In this document: positions 34,232 through 43,641 of the stretch, piece after piece
How positions within the stretch are numbered: the stretch's first letter is position 1
How the letters are laid out: every line of letters begins with the position of its first letter
NCBI RefSeq assembly: GCF_002080435.1
Contig: NZ_CP020538.1
Coordinates: 2,289,501 to 2,353,500 of the forward strand
Direction: 5' to 3'
Source of the DNA: Sphingobium herbicidovorans
Lineage (GTDB): Bacteria; Pseudomonadota; Alphaproteobacteria; Sphingomonadales; Sphingomonadaceae
Length of the DNA stretch: 64,000 bases
The notes under the pieces: model-generated
Told to the model about the DNA's origin: nothing
Database searches by the model: none
What the model saw: the letters and a program-made list of their open reading frames with translations, nothing else
Position numbers and translations under genes: made by a program

Positions 34232-35161
34232 ATGACCAGACATTTCCTTAATCTCTCGGACGCCGGGGGCGATGCGCTCGCCACCATGATCGGCGACGCC
34301 ATCGACCGGAAGGCCGCGCGCAAGAGCCTGCCCAAGGGTCAGGCCGATGCCGATGCGCCGCTCGCGGGCCACACGCTGGCGATGATCTTCGAGAAGAATT
34401 CGACCCGCACCCGCGTCAGTTTCGACATGGCGATCCGCCAGCTTGGCGGCACGTCGCTGATCCTGGATGGATCGACCAGCCAGCTTGGCCGGGGCGAGAC
34501 GGTCGCGGATACCGCGCGCGTGCTGAGCCGCATGTGCGACATGATCATGATCCGCACCGACGATCATGCGAAGATCGAGGAAATGGCTCGCCATGCGACG
34601 GTGCCGGTCATCAACGGCCTGACCGACCTGTCGCATCCCTGCCAGATCGCCGCCGACCTGCTGACCGTCGTGGAACATGGCCTGGCGCTGCCGGGCAGCC
34701 AGTGGGCATGGCTGGGCGACGGCAACAATGTGCTCCATTCGATCATCGAGGCTGCGGGCCTGTTCAAGTTCGACGTCCGGATCGCCGTGCCGGAGGGCTA
34801 TGAGCCCGATCACGCCTTCATTCAGGAAGCGCGGGCGCTGGGCGCTGGCATCACGCTTACCCGCGATCCAGTCGCGGCAGTTTCCGGTGTCGATGCCGTC
34901 GTCACCGACACCTGGATTTCCATGGGGCAGGCGCATGCCGACGAAAAGCTGAAGGCGATGATGCCCTATCAGGTGTCCGTCGACCTGATGGCCAAGGCGA
35001 AGCCCGGCGCGAAATTCCTGCATTGCCTGCCCGCCCATCGGGGCGAGGAAGTGGTGCCTGAAGTGATCGATGGTCCGCAGTCGCTGATCTGGGACGAGGC
35101 GGAAAACCGCATCCATGCGCAAAAGTCGGTTCTGCTCTGGGCGGCCGGGCGGCTTGGTTGA
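34232..35161 (+). CDS. argF: Ornithine carbamoyltransferase ArgF
   Basis: ArgF makes citrulline from ornithine and carbamoyl phosphate. The 309-residue protein has the carbamoyl-phosphate motif STRTR (57-61), HPCQ (in [14 protein letters not shown]) and the ornithine-binding motif [14 protein letters not shown] 34232 has GAAGGG 7 nt upstream; an in-frame TTG at 34217 overlaps the repeat end and is unlikely. Length is typical. Confidence 0.97.
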   Translation: MTRHFLNLSDAGGDALATMIGDAIDRKAARKSLPKGQADADAPLAGHTLAMIFEKNSTRTRVSFDMAIRQLGGTSLILDGSTSQLGRGETVADTARVLSRMCDMIMIRTDDHAKIEEMARHATVPVINGLTDLSHPCQIAADLLTVVEHGLALPGSQWAWLGDGNNVLHSIIEAAGLFKFDVRIAVPEGYEPDHAFIQEARALGAGITLTRDPVAAVSGVDAVVTDTWISMGQAHADEKLKAMMPYQVSVDLMAKAKPGAKFLHCLPAHRGEEVVPEVIDGPQSLIWDEAENRIHAQKSVLLWAAGRLG

Positions 35162-35293
35162 GTTTGGGGCGAACCGTCCTATCTAGGGGCGGATCGGCGC
35201 GAACGACAAAGGGGTTGCCTCATCCTGCAAGACGGTTTGCATGGCTGTCCGGTTGCGCCGAGTGGATTTTGACTTGCCCGCCCCGCGGGTTGC

Positions 35294-36214
35294 ATGGAGC
35301 CTGAATTGAATTCTTCCGCTCATATCGATCAGGCCCTGGGCTTCACCATCCCATCGCGCAACGCGCGGGGGCGCGTCCTTCGCCTGGGGCCGGTGCTCGA
35401 CGATGTTCTGGCCGCGCACAGCTACCCGCCGCCGATCGAGCGGCTGCTCGCCTCGGCGCTCGTGCTGGCCGCGCTGCTCGGCTCGACGCTCAAGGATGTG
35501 GACGGCCAGCTGACGCTTCAGGCGCAGACCGAAAATGGGGTCGTCAGCCTGCTGGTTGCCGATTACAAGGGCGGCGAAGTGCGCGGCTATGCCAAGTTCG
35601 ATGCGGACCGGCTGGCGGAGATTGGCCCCGATCCGACGTTGTTCGGCCTGTTCGGCAAGGGTTATCTCGCCATCACCTTCGACCAGGCGGTGACCGGGGA
35701 ACGCTATCAGGGCATCGTGCCGCTGGACGGCGAATCGCTCGCCCAGGCGGCGGAACATTATTTCTTCCAGTCCGAACAGATACCCAGCGTCGTCCAGATC
35801 GCCGTTCGCCACGAAGCGGGGCAGGGCTGTTTCGCTGCCGGCATGCTGCTCCAGCACCTGCCCGAAGGGGAAGTGGGGCGGGAACGGCTGCACACTCGGC
35901 ACGATCATCCTGAATGGGAACATGTGCAGGCGTTGGCGACGACGCTGAAGGATGAGGAACTGACCGACGCAGCGCTGCCGCTGACCGACATCGTGTGGCG
36001 TCTTTTCCATGAGGAAGAGGTGGTGCGGGTCACCGAACCTGTCGATCTCGTCAAGGGTTGCCGTTGCGACTTGGCCCATATCCGCAGCGTCATTGGCCGT
36101 TTCCCGGCGAAAGAACGTGCGGAGATGGCGGACGATCAGGGCGTTATCGGTGTCGATTGCGCCTTTTGCTCGCGCCTGTTTCCGGTTTCGCTGGACAGTT
36201 TCGCGCAAGGCTGA
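35294..36214 (+). CDS. hslO: Redox-regulated chaperone Hsp33 (HslO)
   Basis: Hsp33 is a cytosolic holdase activated by oxidation of a zinc-binding cysteine switch. The 306-residue protein has the N-terminal domain typical of the family (LLASALVLAALLGSTLKDVD, TLQAQTENGVVSLLVADYKG, VRGYAKFD) and the C-terminal zinc site CRC (Cys256, Cys258) with CAFC (Cys289, Cys292). It stands alone, 132 nt after argF. Confidence 0.96.
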   Translation: MEPELNSSAHIDQALGFTIPSRNARGRVLRLGPVLDDVLAAHSYPPPIERLLASALVLAALLGSTLKDVDGQLTLQAQTENGVVSLLVADYKGGEVRGYAKFDADRLAEIGPDPTLFGLFGKGYLAITFDQAVTGERYQGIVPLDGESLAQAAEHYFFQSEQIPSVVQIAVRHEAGQGCFAAGMLLQHLPEGEVGRERLHTRHDHPEWEHVQALATTLKDEELTDAALPLTDIVWRLFHEEEVVRVTEPVDLVKGCRCDLAHIRSVIGRFPAKERAEMADDQGVIGVDCAFCSRLFPVSLDSFAQG

Positions 36215-36367
36215 CACGAATTTATTGCGATATCGGAACGGGTTTTGGAGCGTCCAGCGGGGGCTGGCGCATCAATTTGCCGCAATTGAGGCGTATGGAG
36301 GCGGAGACGCGTTCATGCGTGCGGCAACCCGGTCATGGAGTTCGCGATGAAAGACGGGGGCTATCGA

Positions 36368-36778
36368 ATGAAGACAGGTCGGCACGCCTTTGGCGCGGCT
36401 GTTGCCATGCTTATCGCACTATTGCCGGCCGGAACGCGCGCGTTGCCGCCGCTGCCGCTTCGCGGGCTTGAACCGGGGGAGTGGGAGCTGCGCGCCCGCC
36501 CGGAAGCGGGAGAAAAGGGCGATATTCGCAGAATATGCCTCACCGATCTGCGTCAGTTGATCCAGCTGCGGCACGCCCGCGCCAGCTGCAAAAGCCTGAC
36601 AGTCGATGAAGGCGCAAAGCGGCTGGTGGTCAGCTATGATTGTGCAGGCGCAGGCGGCGGGCGCACGGACTTGCGGATTGAAACCCCGCGTCTTGTGCAG
36701 ATACAGTCGCAAGGCATAGCCAATGGCGCGCCATTCTCTTTCAGTTTGGAAGGGCGGCGGGTCGGCGCCTGTCATTGA
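36368..36778 (+). CDS. Small exported protein, DUF3617-like
   Basis: This 136-residue protein of unknown function has a clear signal peptide (HAFGAAVAMLIALLPAGTRA). Its mature part (LRGLEPGEWELRARPEAGEK, ICLTDLRQLIQLRH, CKSLTVDE, VSYDCAGAGGG) resembles the DUF3617 family of periplasmic proteins, including the conserved Cys pairs. ATG 36368, 7 nt after GGGGGC, places the signal peptide at the start; an upstream start at 36335 is possible. It precedes queC by 44 nt. Confidence 0.7.
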   Translation: MKTGRHAFGAAVAMLIALLPAGTRALPPLPLRGLEPGEWELRARPEAGEKGDIRRICLTDLRQLIQLRHARASCKSLTVDEGAKRLVVSYDCAGAGGGRTDLRIETPRLVQIQSQGIANGAPFSFSLEGRRVGACH

Positions 36779-36822
36779 CGGGCTCCCTTGCGTCAAGCCG
36801 GTCGGGGCGGTAGCGCGGAATC

Positions 36823-37515
36823 ATGGCTGCCAATAATGGGAAATTCGCCGTCGTCCTGCTGTCGGGCGGCCTCGATTCGATGGTCGCGGGCGGACTCGCG
36901 CGGGAAGCGGGCTATCGCATTTTTGCGCTGACGATCGACTATAATCAGCGGCATCGGGTTGAATTGGGGGCGGCGGCCCGCGTTGCGTCCGCGCTTGGCG
37001 CGCTGCGTCATATCATCCTGCCGCTGGATCTCACCGCATTTGGCGGATCGGCGCTGACGGCTGATATATCAGTGCCCAAGGGCGGCGTGGGACCGGGCAT
37101 CCCCAACACCTATGTCCCCGCGCGCAACACGATTTTCCTGTCGCTGACGCTGGGCCTTGCCGAAGTATCGGGGGCCAATGACGTGTTCATCGGCGTCAAC
37201 GCGCTGGATTATTCCGGCTATCCCGACTGCCGCCCCGAATTTATCGACGCGTTTCAGAAGATGGCGGCGCTCGCAACCAAGGCTGGCGTCGAAGGTCATC
37301 CGCTTCGCATCAACGCGCCGCTCCAGCATATGAGCAAGGCGGACATTGTCCGCGAAGCGCATCGCCTGGGCCTAGACGCTGGGATGAGCTGGTCCTGCTA
37401 CGATCCCGCCCCCGGCGACCTGCACTGCGGCCTGTGCGACAGTTGCCGATTGCGGTCGAAGGGATTTGAAGAGGCTGGCCTGCCCGATCCGACCCGCTAC
37501 GCGACGAAGCCCTAG
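36823..37515 (+). CDS. queC: 7-cyano-7-deazaguanine synthase QueC
   Basis: QueC converts 7-carboxy-7-deazaguanine to preQ0 in queuosine synthesis. The 230-residue protein has the ATP pyrophosphatase P-loop LSGGLDSM near residue 13 and the C-terminal zinc-binding cysteines ([20 protein letters not shown]). [20 protein letters not shown] and [20 protein letters not shown] are family motifs. queE follows after 10 nt in the same operon. Confidence 0.97.
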   Translation: MAANNGKFAVVLLSGGLDSMVAGGLAREAGYRIFALTIDYNQRHRVELGAAARVASALGALRHIILPLDLTAFGGSALTADISVPKGGVGPGIPNTYVPARNTIFLSLTLGLAEVSGANDVFIGVNALDYSGYPDCRPEFIDAFQKMAALATKAGVEGHPLRINAPLQHMSKADIVREAHRLGLDAGMSWSCYDPAPGDLHCGLCDSCRLRSKGFEEAGLPDPTRYATKP

Positions 37516-37525
37516 GAGCAGGCGG

Positions 37526-38173
37526 ATGACATACGCCGTCAAGGAAATGTTCCTGACGCTCCAGGGCGAAGGAGTGCATAGCGGCCGCCGTGCTGTGTTC
37601 CTGCGCTTTGCCGGATGCAATCTGTGGACCGGCCGGGAAGAGGACCGGCGCAAGGCCGTCTGCCAGTTTTGCGATACCGATTTCGTCGGCACCGATGGCG
37701 ATGGCGGCGGCAAGTTCGCCGATGCCGCATCGCTGGCGGATGCCGCGCTCGCTTTCTGGGGCGAAGGGCAAGAGGGGCGCTATATCGTTCTGACCGGCGG
37801 CGAGCCGATGCTGCAGATCGATGAAGCCCTGATCGACGCATTGCATGCGCGCGGTTTCACGATCGCGATGGAAAGCAACGGTACGATCGCCGCCCATCCC
37901 GGCATCGACTGGGTCTGCATCAGCCCCAAAGCGGGCAGTGAGGTCGTGCAGCGCAGCGGCAATGAATTGAAGCTGGTCTGGCCACAGCCGGGAATTGGCC
38001 ACAGCCTTGCCGATGTGGCGGGCATGGAGGGCTGGGCCTTTGGCCATCTGCTGATCCAGCCGCTCGACGATCCCAACGCCCCGGCCAACATGCAGGCCGC
38101 GATAGATCTGGTGATGGCCCGGCCCCGCTGGCGCCTAAGCCTTCAATCGCACAAATATCTCGGGCTGCGCTGA
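37526..38173 (+). CDS. queE: 7-carboxy-7-deazaguanine synthase QueE (CX14CX2C type)
   Basis: QueE is the radical SAM enzyme that makes 7-carboxy-7-deazaguanine from 6-carboxytetrahydropterin. The 215-residue protein starts MTYAVKEMFLTLQGEG and has the 4Fe-4S cysteines in a C-x14-C-x2-C arrangement (first Cys in FAGCNLW, the others in AVCQFCDTDF), a known variant of the usual CX3CX2C seen in some QueE proteins. VLTGGEPMLQ is the SAM-binding GGE motif. AGGAG lies upstream of the ATG. Confidence 0.95.
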   Translation: MTYAVKEMFLTLQGEGVHSGRRAVFLRFAGCNLWTGREEDRRKAVCQFCDTDFVGTDGDGGGKFADAASLADAALAFWGEGQEGRYIVLTGGEPMLQIDEALIDALHARGFTIAMESNGTIAAHPGIDWVCISPKAGSEVVQRSGNELKLVWPQPGIGHSLADVAGMEGWAFGHLLIQPLDDPNAPANMQAAIDLVMARPRWRLSLQSHKYLGLR

Positions 38174-38191
38174 CTTTAGCCTTGGTTCCTG

Positions 38192-38225
38192 CCGCCGCCG
38201 TCTGCGTTGACGCAAACGGCGGCGG
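38192..38225. other. Long hairpin between convergent queE and 38233 gene
   Basis: CCGCCGCCGT (38192-38201) and ACGGCGGCGG (38216-38225) are a perfect 10-bp inverted repeat, with GCG/CGC pairing inside. It sits between convergent stop codons, so it may act as a bidirectional transcription block, though it lacks a T-run. Confidence 0.6.
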
Positions 38226-38232
38226 ATGAAGG

Positions 38233-38922
38233 CTATTGCTCGCCCACCTTCTGGTTATAGGCTACTTGGCAGTTCGGCCGGATCTTGTCCTTCTTCCAGC
38301 ATTTCTTGTCGAAGGACGGCAGCGTCAGTGAATAGGCCCGGCCTGGGTCGCCGTAAAATTGCTCGCCCGCAAGCACGAGCGACTTTTTGATGGAGCCGAG
38401 CCCGGTGCGGGCTACTTCATTCAGCGCGCCGCGATTGGCGAAGATCGCCTGCCGCCCGACCAGCGCCGCCGCCTGGCAGAAGCCGCGCTGCGCCTGCACC
38501 GTCGAATAGCCCGAATAGATGCGCGTGCCATATTTGTCCGCCGCCGTTTGGCCGGGCTTGCCCTTGCCCACGGTCCGCTGGAAATAGCCCAGCAGCACCG
38601 ACTGCGCCGAGTCCAGTTCCGCATCATGATGCGCGATCATCGCATTATAATTGCTGATGGACAGCAGCGTCGGTTCGAACTGGCATTGCAGCGCGGCGAC
38701 GTTCAGCGCTGCCCGCAGGTTCCAGACCAGCCCGGCGCGGATTTCATCCGCCGTTGCGCCCGGCAGGCCCAGCGCGGTCGCAGCTTCGGCGTCGGTCAGC
38801 GGCGGCGTGGCGAAATCAGGCGGCGACCAGAAGAACTGGGCGGCAGCCGGTTGCGCGATCATCGGCGCAGCGGCCAGCATCAACGCGGAACATATACGGC
38901 GCATGGTGGAACAGGATGTCAT
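38233..38922 (-). CDS. Exported protein of unknown function
   Basis: I do not recognise this 229-residue protein. It has a signal peptide (ICSALMLAAAPMIAQPAAA), four cysteines in the mature part (LQCQFE, GFCQAA, KKCWKK, PNCQVA) that could form disulfides, and segments LSISNYNAMIAHHDAELDSA and DKYGTRIYSGYSTVQAQRGF that look helical. GGGGAAG lies upstream of the ATG. It is on the minus strand downstream of the small lipoprotein gene. Confidence 0.75.
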   Translation of the reverse strand: MTSCSTMRRICSALMLAAAPMIAQPAAAQFFWSPPDFATPPLTDAEAATALGLPGATADEIRAGLVWNLRAALNVAALQCQFEPTLLSISNYNAMIAHHDAELDSAQSVLLGYFQRTVGKGKPGQTAADKYGTRIYSGYSTVQAQRGFCQAAALVGRQAIFANRGALNEVARTGLGSIKKSLVLAGEQFYGDPGRAYSLTLPSFDKKCWKKDKIRPNCQVAYNQKVGEQ

Positions 38923-39015
38923 GACTTCCCCTTTTTGAACGGCGATCGGACAGGCGGTCTCTTATGATATGCCTTGCCAGCGGCGCCTGTATTGCGCCTG
39001 AACGCCTTGCTGCTT

Positions 39016-39306
39016 CTATTGATCCGAAACCACTTCCGTATCGCCCTGCGCCGCGTTGGCTTCGGCCTCTGGCCTCGGCGCGTCGGCGGCGCTGTTGTTT
39101 CCACCGGCAGAAGGCAGGGCGGCGGGCGGCGCTTCGCTCTGCACGCCATCCAGGTCCGTCATCGCGTCGGTGGCGGTGCCGTCCACGACTTCCATGTCCT
39201 TCATCTGCATCGTGTTGCTGGTCTTGTCGTCCTTGCCGCAGCCCGCCAACGTGGCGCAGCCCGTCAGCAGCAGGGCGGTAAAGATCATCCTCGCGTTGCC
39301 ACGCAT
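39016..39306 (-). CDS. Small predicted lipoprotein
   Basis: A 96-residue protein with a lipoprotein signal peptide, MRGNARMIFTALLLTGCATL followed by the lipobox LAGC (Cys at about residue 23). The rest is a short, acidic, Ala/Asp/Pro-rich and probably disordered tail. The function is unknown. GGGAG precedes the ATG at 39306; a longer open frame to 39390 has no signal-like start. It lies downstream of lipB on the same strand. Confidence 0.7.
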   Translation of the reverse strand: MRGNARMIFTALLLTGCATLAGCGKDDKTSNTMQMKDMEVVDGTATDAMTDLDGVQSEAPPAALPSAGGNNSAADAPRPEAEANAAQGDTEVVSDQ

Positions 39307-39364
39307 CCGGGTCTCCCAAACATCCTCATGCCCGGCGGCCCCCCACCCGGCGAAAGCGCAGACC

Positions 39365-40069
39365 CTAGCGGCCAGCCCCGCATTGCTCAACCCCCGCGCG
39401 GCAGCGGCCCAATCGGCTGAGAAATGCCGGAAAATGCGCCTTCAGCGCTGCGTCGAGCGTGGTCATTGACGCTGTCTTTTCCAGCGCGGCCAAGCTGGTC
39501 ACGGGATATTCCGCCAGCCCGCACGGCACGATGCCTCCGAAATGCGACAGGTCGGGATCTACATTGATCGAAAAGCCATGCAGCGTCACCCAGCGTCGTA
39601 CCCGGATGCCGAGCGCCCCGATCTTTGCCTCACGCCCGTCAAGGTCGTCGGTCCATATGCCGATCCGTCCATCGGCCCGTCGCGCCTCGACCCCCAGGTC
39701 GCCGAGCGCGTCGATCATCCAGCCTTCCAGATGGTGGACGAAGTTCCGCACATCCTTGCCCCGTTCACGCAGGTCGATGTTCAAATAGCCGATCCGCTGT
39801 CCCGGCCCATGATAGGTATAGCGCCCGCCGCGTCCCGCCTCATGCACCGGAAATCGCGGGTCGATCAGTTCCGCCGGATTGGCGCTGGTCCCGGCCGTGT
39901 AAAGGGGAGGATGCTCCAGCAGCCAGACGCGCTCCCCCATGCCGCCCTCGAAGATCGCCGCCGCCCGCGCTTCCATGTCGGCGAGCGCAGCGGGATATTC
40001 GACCGGCGCGGAATCCACCTGCCATTCGATCTGCTGTATGTCGGCAGGATCAGGTGAGGAGGATGACAT
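39365..40069 (-). CDS. lipB: Octanoyltransferase LipB
   Basis: LipB transfers octanoate from acyl carrier protein to lipoyl domains, the first step of lipoate synthesis. The 234-residue protein has the family motif [18 protein letters not shown] (from about residue 83), catalytic Lys149 in [12 protein letters not shown] and catalytic Cys183 in [11 protein letters not shown]. It is divergent from the membrane-protein gene at 40146. Confidence 0.97.
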   Translation of the reverse strand: MSSSSPDPADIQQIEWQVDSAPVEYPAALADMEARAAAIFEGGMGERVWLLEHPPLYTAGTSANPAELIDPRFPVHEAGRGGRYTYHGPGQRIGYLNIDLRERGKDVRNFVHHLEGWMIDALGDLGVEARRADGRIGIWTDDLDGREAKIGALGIRVRRWVTLHGFSINVDPDLSHFGGIVPCGLAEYPVTSLAALEKTASMTTLDAALKAHFPAFLSRLGRCRAGVEQCGAGR

Positions 40070-40145
40070 GGCGCTTCCTTGACTTGGGCGAGGGGAGCGA
40101 TCAAGTCTCCTCCTCGTTTTTCCGCACGAGAATTAAGGCGAAGAT

Positions 40146-40934
40146 ATGACGGTGATGTCGATCGGCAAGGCATGGGAAGAAGCGGTTGCCTTCGTCGCGC
40201 GCGAACGCAGCCTGCTGTTCCCGGTTGCCCTGTTGTTTGTCGCTCTGCCCGGCCTCATCCTGCAGGAAATGACGCCGCCCGAACTTGCCGGTTGGACGAT
40301 GAACAAGGGGGCGATGCCCGATGTTCCGGTCAGCTTCTGGCTGTCGATGCTGATTGGCGTCATTCTCATCTGGTTTGGTTCGCTCGCCTTGTTCGCGCTG
40401 GCGCTGCGGCCGGGGATCAGCGTTGGCGAAGCGCTGCGGCTCAGCCTGTCGCGCTTGCCCGTGCTGCTCGGCACGGCTGCTGCGGTGCTCGGCCTGTTGT
40501 TTGTCATCTTGATCGTTGGCGCGATCGTCGTCGTCGCTTTCTCGATGGTGGCAAAACCTGCTGGTGCGGCGCTGACCATGTTGCTGGCGGTGGGTCTGGG
40601 CGGCGTGATGCTGTTCGGCAGCGTGCGGCTGCTGCTGCTTAATCCCGTCGTGATTGATGGGAATGAGGGCGTGGTCGCGTCGCTCCGGCATAGCTGGACG
40701 CTGACGCGCGGCCATTTCTGGCGGCTGCTGGGTTTCCTGCTGGTGTTGACTCTGCTGTCCGCCATCGTCGGATCGGCGGCGCAGGTGATCTTTGGCCTGA
40801 TCGGTCGGCTTGTCGCCGGGGCGGATGGCGCGCGCCTGACCGGCGGCGTCGCGGCGGCGGCCGTTTCTACCGTGGTGCAGGTCTATATGCTGGTGATGCT
40901 CGCCCGCCTCTACCGTCAGGCGGAAACGCGCTGA
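40146..40934 (+). CDS. Multi-pass membrane protein of unknown function
   Basis: The 262-residue protein has about six membrane helices (FPVALLFVALPGLIL, FWLSMLIGVILIWFGSLALF, LPVLLGTAAAVLGLLFVILI, ALTMLLAVGLGGVMLFGSVR, LLGFLLVLTLLSAIVGSAAQ and the C-terminal VVQVYMLVMLARL). VASLRHSWTLTRGHFWRLLG is a motif shared by glycerophosphodiester phosphodiesterase membrane-domain/YciC-type proteins. Its 3' end overlaps the convergent acetyltransferase gene by 19 nt. Confidence 0.75.
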   Translation: MTVMSIGKAWEEAVAFVARERSLLFPVALLFVALPGLILQEMTPPELAGWTMNKGAMPDVPVSFWLSMLIGVILIWFGSLALFALALRPGISVGEALRLSLSRLPVLLGTAAAVLGLLFVILIVGAIVVVAFSMVAKPAGAALTMLLAVGLGGVMLFGSVRLLLLNPVVIDGNEGVVASLRHSWTLTRGHFWRLLGFLLVLTLLSAIVGSAAQVIFGLIGRLVAGADGARLTGGVAAAAVSTVVQVYMLVMLARLYRQAETR

Positions 40935-41515
40935 GCCAGCATCGGTACGTGCGGCGCTGCATCGGGGCTTAGCAATCCCGCGAGCCGAGGGTCGGGAAAA
41001 ATCTCCACTTCGCGCTTGAAGGGCACGAACCCTGCCCGGCGGTAGAAGCCGAGCGCGCCGGGGCTGTCGAGCGTGCAGCTATGCACCCACAAACGCGTCA
41101 CATCCCTGCGCCAGGCGAGCGACTTGGCCTGCGCCATCAGCCATTTGCCAAACCCCTTGCCGGTCATTTCCGGGATAAGGCCGAGGAAGCTCAGTTCGCA
41201 GTCGGGCAGGTGACGGAAATCGAGTTCCAGCAGGCCCACCTCCACCCCGCGCGGGTCGGTGACGGCGAAAATCTGGACTGCGGGGTCATGGATGATCGCG
41301 GCCAGTTCAGCATCGCCCATCACAAGCCGGGAGAACCATAGCCACGGTTCCCCGACGCGCCGGAACAAAGCGCGGTAGGCGTCCGGCGCGGGCTGTTTCC
41401 ATGGAACAAGCCGCAGCGGCGCGGGCGGGATCGGCGCGGGCCGGGGGCGTTCCACCATCTCCAGATGCGTGACGACCGTCGCGATCTGGTCATTGGCGAC
41501 CGGCGTCAGGCTCAT
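40916..41515 (-). CDS. GNAT family N-acetyltransferase
   Basis: The 199-residue protein has the GNAT acetyl-CoA fold: LSFLGLIPEMTGKGFGKWLM contains the Q/RxxGxG/A-type pyrophosphate loop (GKGFGK), followed by HSCTLDSPGALGFYRRAGFV, the family's C-terminal beta-bulge motif. The substrate is unknown. It starts 6 nt after the hemF stop on the same strand and is probably in the trmL-hemF-acetyltransferase operon. Confidence 0.85.
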   Translation of the reverse strand: MSLTPVANDQIATVVTHLEMVERPRPAPIPPAPLRLVPWKQPAPDAYRALFRRVGEPWLWFSRLVMGDAELAAIIHDPAVQIFAVTDPRGVEVGLLELDFRHLPDCELSFLGLIPEMTGKGFGKWLMAQAKSLAWRRDVTRLWVHSCTLDSPGALGFYRRAGFVPFKREVEIFPDPRLAGLLSPDAAPHVPMLAQRVSA

Positions 41516-41520
41516 GACCT

Positions 41521-42398
41521 TTAGCTCCAGCTCGCCATCGGCGGCAGGCTCATCAGGATGGCGTCGATATTGCCGCCGGTCTTCAGGCCGAACAGCGTGC
41601 CCCGGTCATGCACCAGGTTGAACTCCGCGTAGCGACCGCGCCATTCCAGCATCGTCCGATAGTCCTCGTCATTCCAGCTTTCGTTCATCCGCCGTCGCAC
41701 GATGGGCGGAAAGGCGTTCAGGAAGGCATCGCCGACCGCGCGGGTGAAGGCGAAGTTGGCATCGAACCCGGCATCGTCGGCGCACTCCAGATGATCGTAG
41801 AAAATGCCGCCGACGCCGCGATGGACGCCCCGGTGCGGAATGAAGAAATAATCGTCGGCCCATGCCTTGAACCGGGGATAATAGTCCGCGTCATGCGCGT
41901 CGCATGCGGCCTTCAGCACGGCATGGAAATGGGCCGTGTCTTCTTCGCGGGGGAGGGGGGGTTGAGATCCGCGCCGCCGCCGAACCAGCTTTTGGACGTG
42001 ACCAGATAGCGCGTGTTCATATGTACGGCCGGCACATGCGGATTGGCCATGTGCGCGACCAGGCTGATTCCGCTGGCGAAAAAGGCCGGACTGTCCGCCG
42101 CGCCATGAATGGTCTTGGCGAATTCCGGCGCGAACTCCCCCGCGACGGTCGATACGTTGACGCCGACCTTTTCGAATATCTTGCCCTTCATGACGCCGCG
42201 GACGCCGCCGCCGCCTTCGCCGGGGTTCAGGCCGGGCGCCTCGCGATCCCATGGGGTGTAATCGAAGGATGCATCGCTGCCAGCTTCGCGCTCGATCGCC
42301 TCGAACTCGGCGCAGATGCGGTCGCGCAGTGATTCGAACCAGGTACGGGCGGCTTGCTGCTGGGGATTGAGCGCCAAGGTCATGTCATTCTCTGTCAT
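41521..42398 (-). pseudogene. hemF: Oxygen-dependent coproporphyrinogen III oxidase HemF, frameshifted in a poly-G/C tract
   Basis: HemF oxidatively decarboxylates coproporphyrinogen III in heme synthesis. Both parts of the protein are present but in different frames. The N-terminal part from ATG 42398 (overlapping the trmL stop) contains [34 protein letters not shown]. The C-terminal part down to 41521 contains [60 protein letters not shown]. The break is at a run of seven G (41955-41961) next to a run of five G. Adding one base there would restore [19 protein letters not shown] and a 292-residue enzyme. This is either a true phase-variable or inactivating mutation or a sequencing error. Confidence 0.85.
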
Positions 42399-42853
42399 TG
42401 TGGAAACTGGCCGGTCTGGCGAAGGGCTTCGGCGACGGCGATGCCCGTCGAAACGGCAATGTTCAAGGACCGAAAGCCCGGCGCCATCGGGATTCGCACG
42501 CGCAGATCCGCCATGTCGCGCACCGCGTCCGGCACGCCCGCGCTTTCCGACCCCATCAACAGGATGTCGTCATTCTGGAATTTCACCTCCGGCAGGGGCT
42601 GCGAGGCATGGCTGCTCATCAGCACCAGGCGGCGGCCCTGCGCACGGCGAAGCTCGTCAAACGCCTGGAAATTGGCGTGCCGCGTCACTTCGGCGGCGGC
42701 GCCATAATCCATCGCGGCGCGTTTCAGCCGGGCGTCTGAGAAGGCGAATCCCATCGGCATGATGATGTCCACAGGCACGGAAAAACAGGCCGCAAGGCGC
42801 AATATGGCGCCTACATTTCCCGCAATCTCGGGTTGATAAAGAGCGATACGCAT
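42395..42853 (-). CDS. trmL: tRNA (cytidine/uridine-2'-O-)-methyltransferase TrmL
   Basis: TrmL methylates the wobble nucleotide of tRNA-Leu. The 152-residue SPOUT protein has the family motifs [34 protein letters not shown] and [20 protein letters not shown] (knotted SAM site). ATG 42853 starts at the conserved [10 protein letters not shown]; a TTG at 42874 is in frame but unlikely. The stop overlaps the hemF start (ATGA). Confidence 0.92.
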   Translation of the reverse strand: MRIALYQPEIAGNVGAILRLAACFSVPVDIIMPMGFAFSDARLKRAAMDYGAAAEVTRHANFQAFDELRRAQGRRLVLMSSHASQPLPEVKFQNDDILLMGSESAGVPDAVRDMADLRVRIPMAPGFRSLNIAVSTGIAVAEALRQTGQFPQ

Positions 42854-43063
42854 GCCCCGCGCATAAAGCAGCATGGCAAATTGTCATAGCCATGGCCAAA
42901 TTGCTGTTGGCAAAGAAGCTGCAGTGGGGCTATCAGGCCCCCGAACCACGCCAGGGGGAAAGGCGGGGCCCCAATTCTGTGGGCGCCGTGGCTCTCTCGA
43001 TAATCAGGGCCGGAGACGGCAATGCGGCGGGTAACAGGGACGTCTTTGCAAGGGTTGAGGTGC

Positions 43064-43630
43064 ATGGCGAGCGTTGAACATACGGACAGCCAAGGTCTAT
43101 CCGGCGGAGATGGAGTGCGTCGTCGCGACTTCATCAATATCGCCGCAGTAAGCTTCGCGGGGGTCGGGGCCGTCGCCGTCGTCATTCCGCTCGTCGATCA
43201 GATGAACCCCAGCGCGGACGTGCTGGCGCTTGCATCGACAGAGGTCGACATCTCGTCGATCCAGCCGGGTCAGGCGATCAAGACGACCTTCCGCTCGCAG
43301 CCGCTTTTCGTGCGTCACCTGACCGAAAAGGAAATTGCCGAGGCGGACAAGGTCGATGCTTCGGGCCTGCGTGATCCCCAGACGCTGGAAGAGCGCACGG
43401 TGGATGGCAAGAAGAACTGGCTCGTCACCATGGGCGTTTGCACCCATCTGGGTTGCGTGCCGCTCGGTGCCGGCGAAGGTGAGAACAAGGGCGAGTTTGG
43501 CGGTTATTTCTGCCCATGCCACGGTTCGCACTACGATACGGCCGCCCGCATCCGCAAAGGCCCCGCGCCCAAGAACCTGGAAGTGCCGAAGTTCAGCTTC
43601 ACTTCCGACACTGCCATTCTCGTAGGCTGA
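43064..43630 (+). CDS. petA: Ubiquinol-cytochrome c reductase Rieske iron-sulfur subunit
   Basis: This is the Rieske subunit of the cytochrome bc1 complex that passes an electron from ubiquinol to cytochrome c1. The 188-residue protein has an N-terminal RRRDFINIAAVSFAGVGAVA (twin-arginine plus membrane anchor) and the 2Fe-2S ligands CTHLGC (126-131) and CPCHGSH (from 150). ATG 43064 follows AAGGGTTGAGG. It heads petABC, divergent from trmL with a 210-nt promoter gap. Confidence 0.97.
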   Translation: MASVEHTDSQGLSGGDGVRRRDFINIAAVSFAGVGAVAVVIPLVDQMNPSADVLALASTEVDISSIQPGQAIKTTFRSQPLFVRHLTEKEIAEADKVDASGLRDPQTLEERTVDGKKNWLVTMGVCTHLGCVPLGAGEGENKGEFGGYFCPCHGSHYDTAARIRKGPAPKNLEVPKFSFTSDTAILVG

Positions 43631-43641
43631 GGTAAGAAACC

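Noticed and set aside
42909..42923. TGGCAAAGAAGCTGC upstream of petA as a sigma-54 promoter
   Set aside because: The GG-N10-GC spacing is met, but the sequence match is weak and a housekeeping bc1 operon is not expected to use sigma-54.
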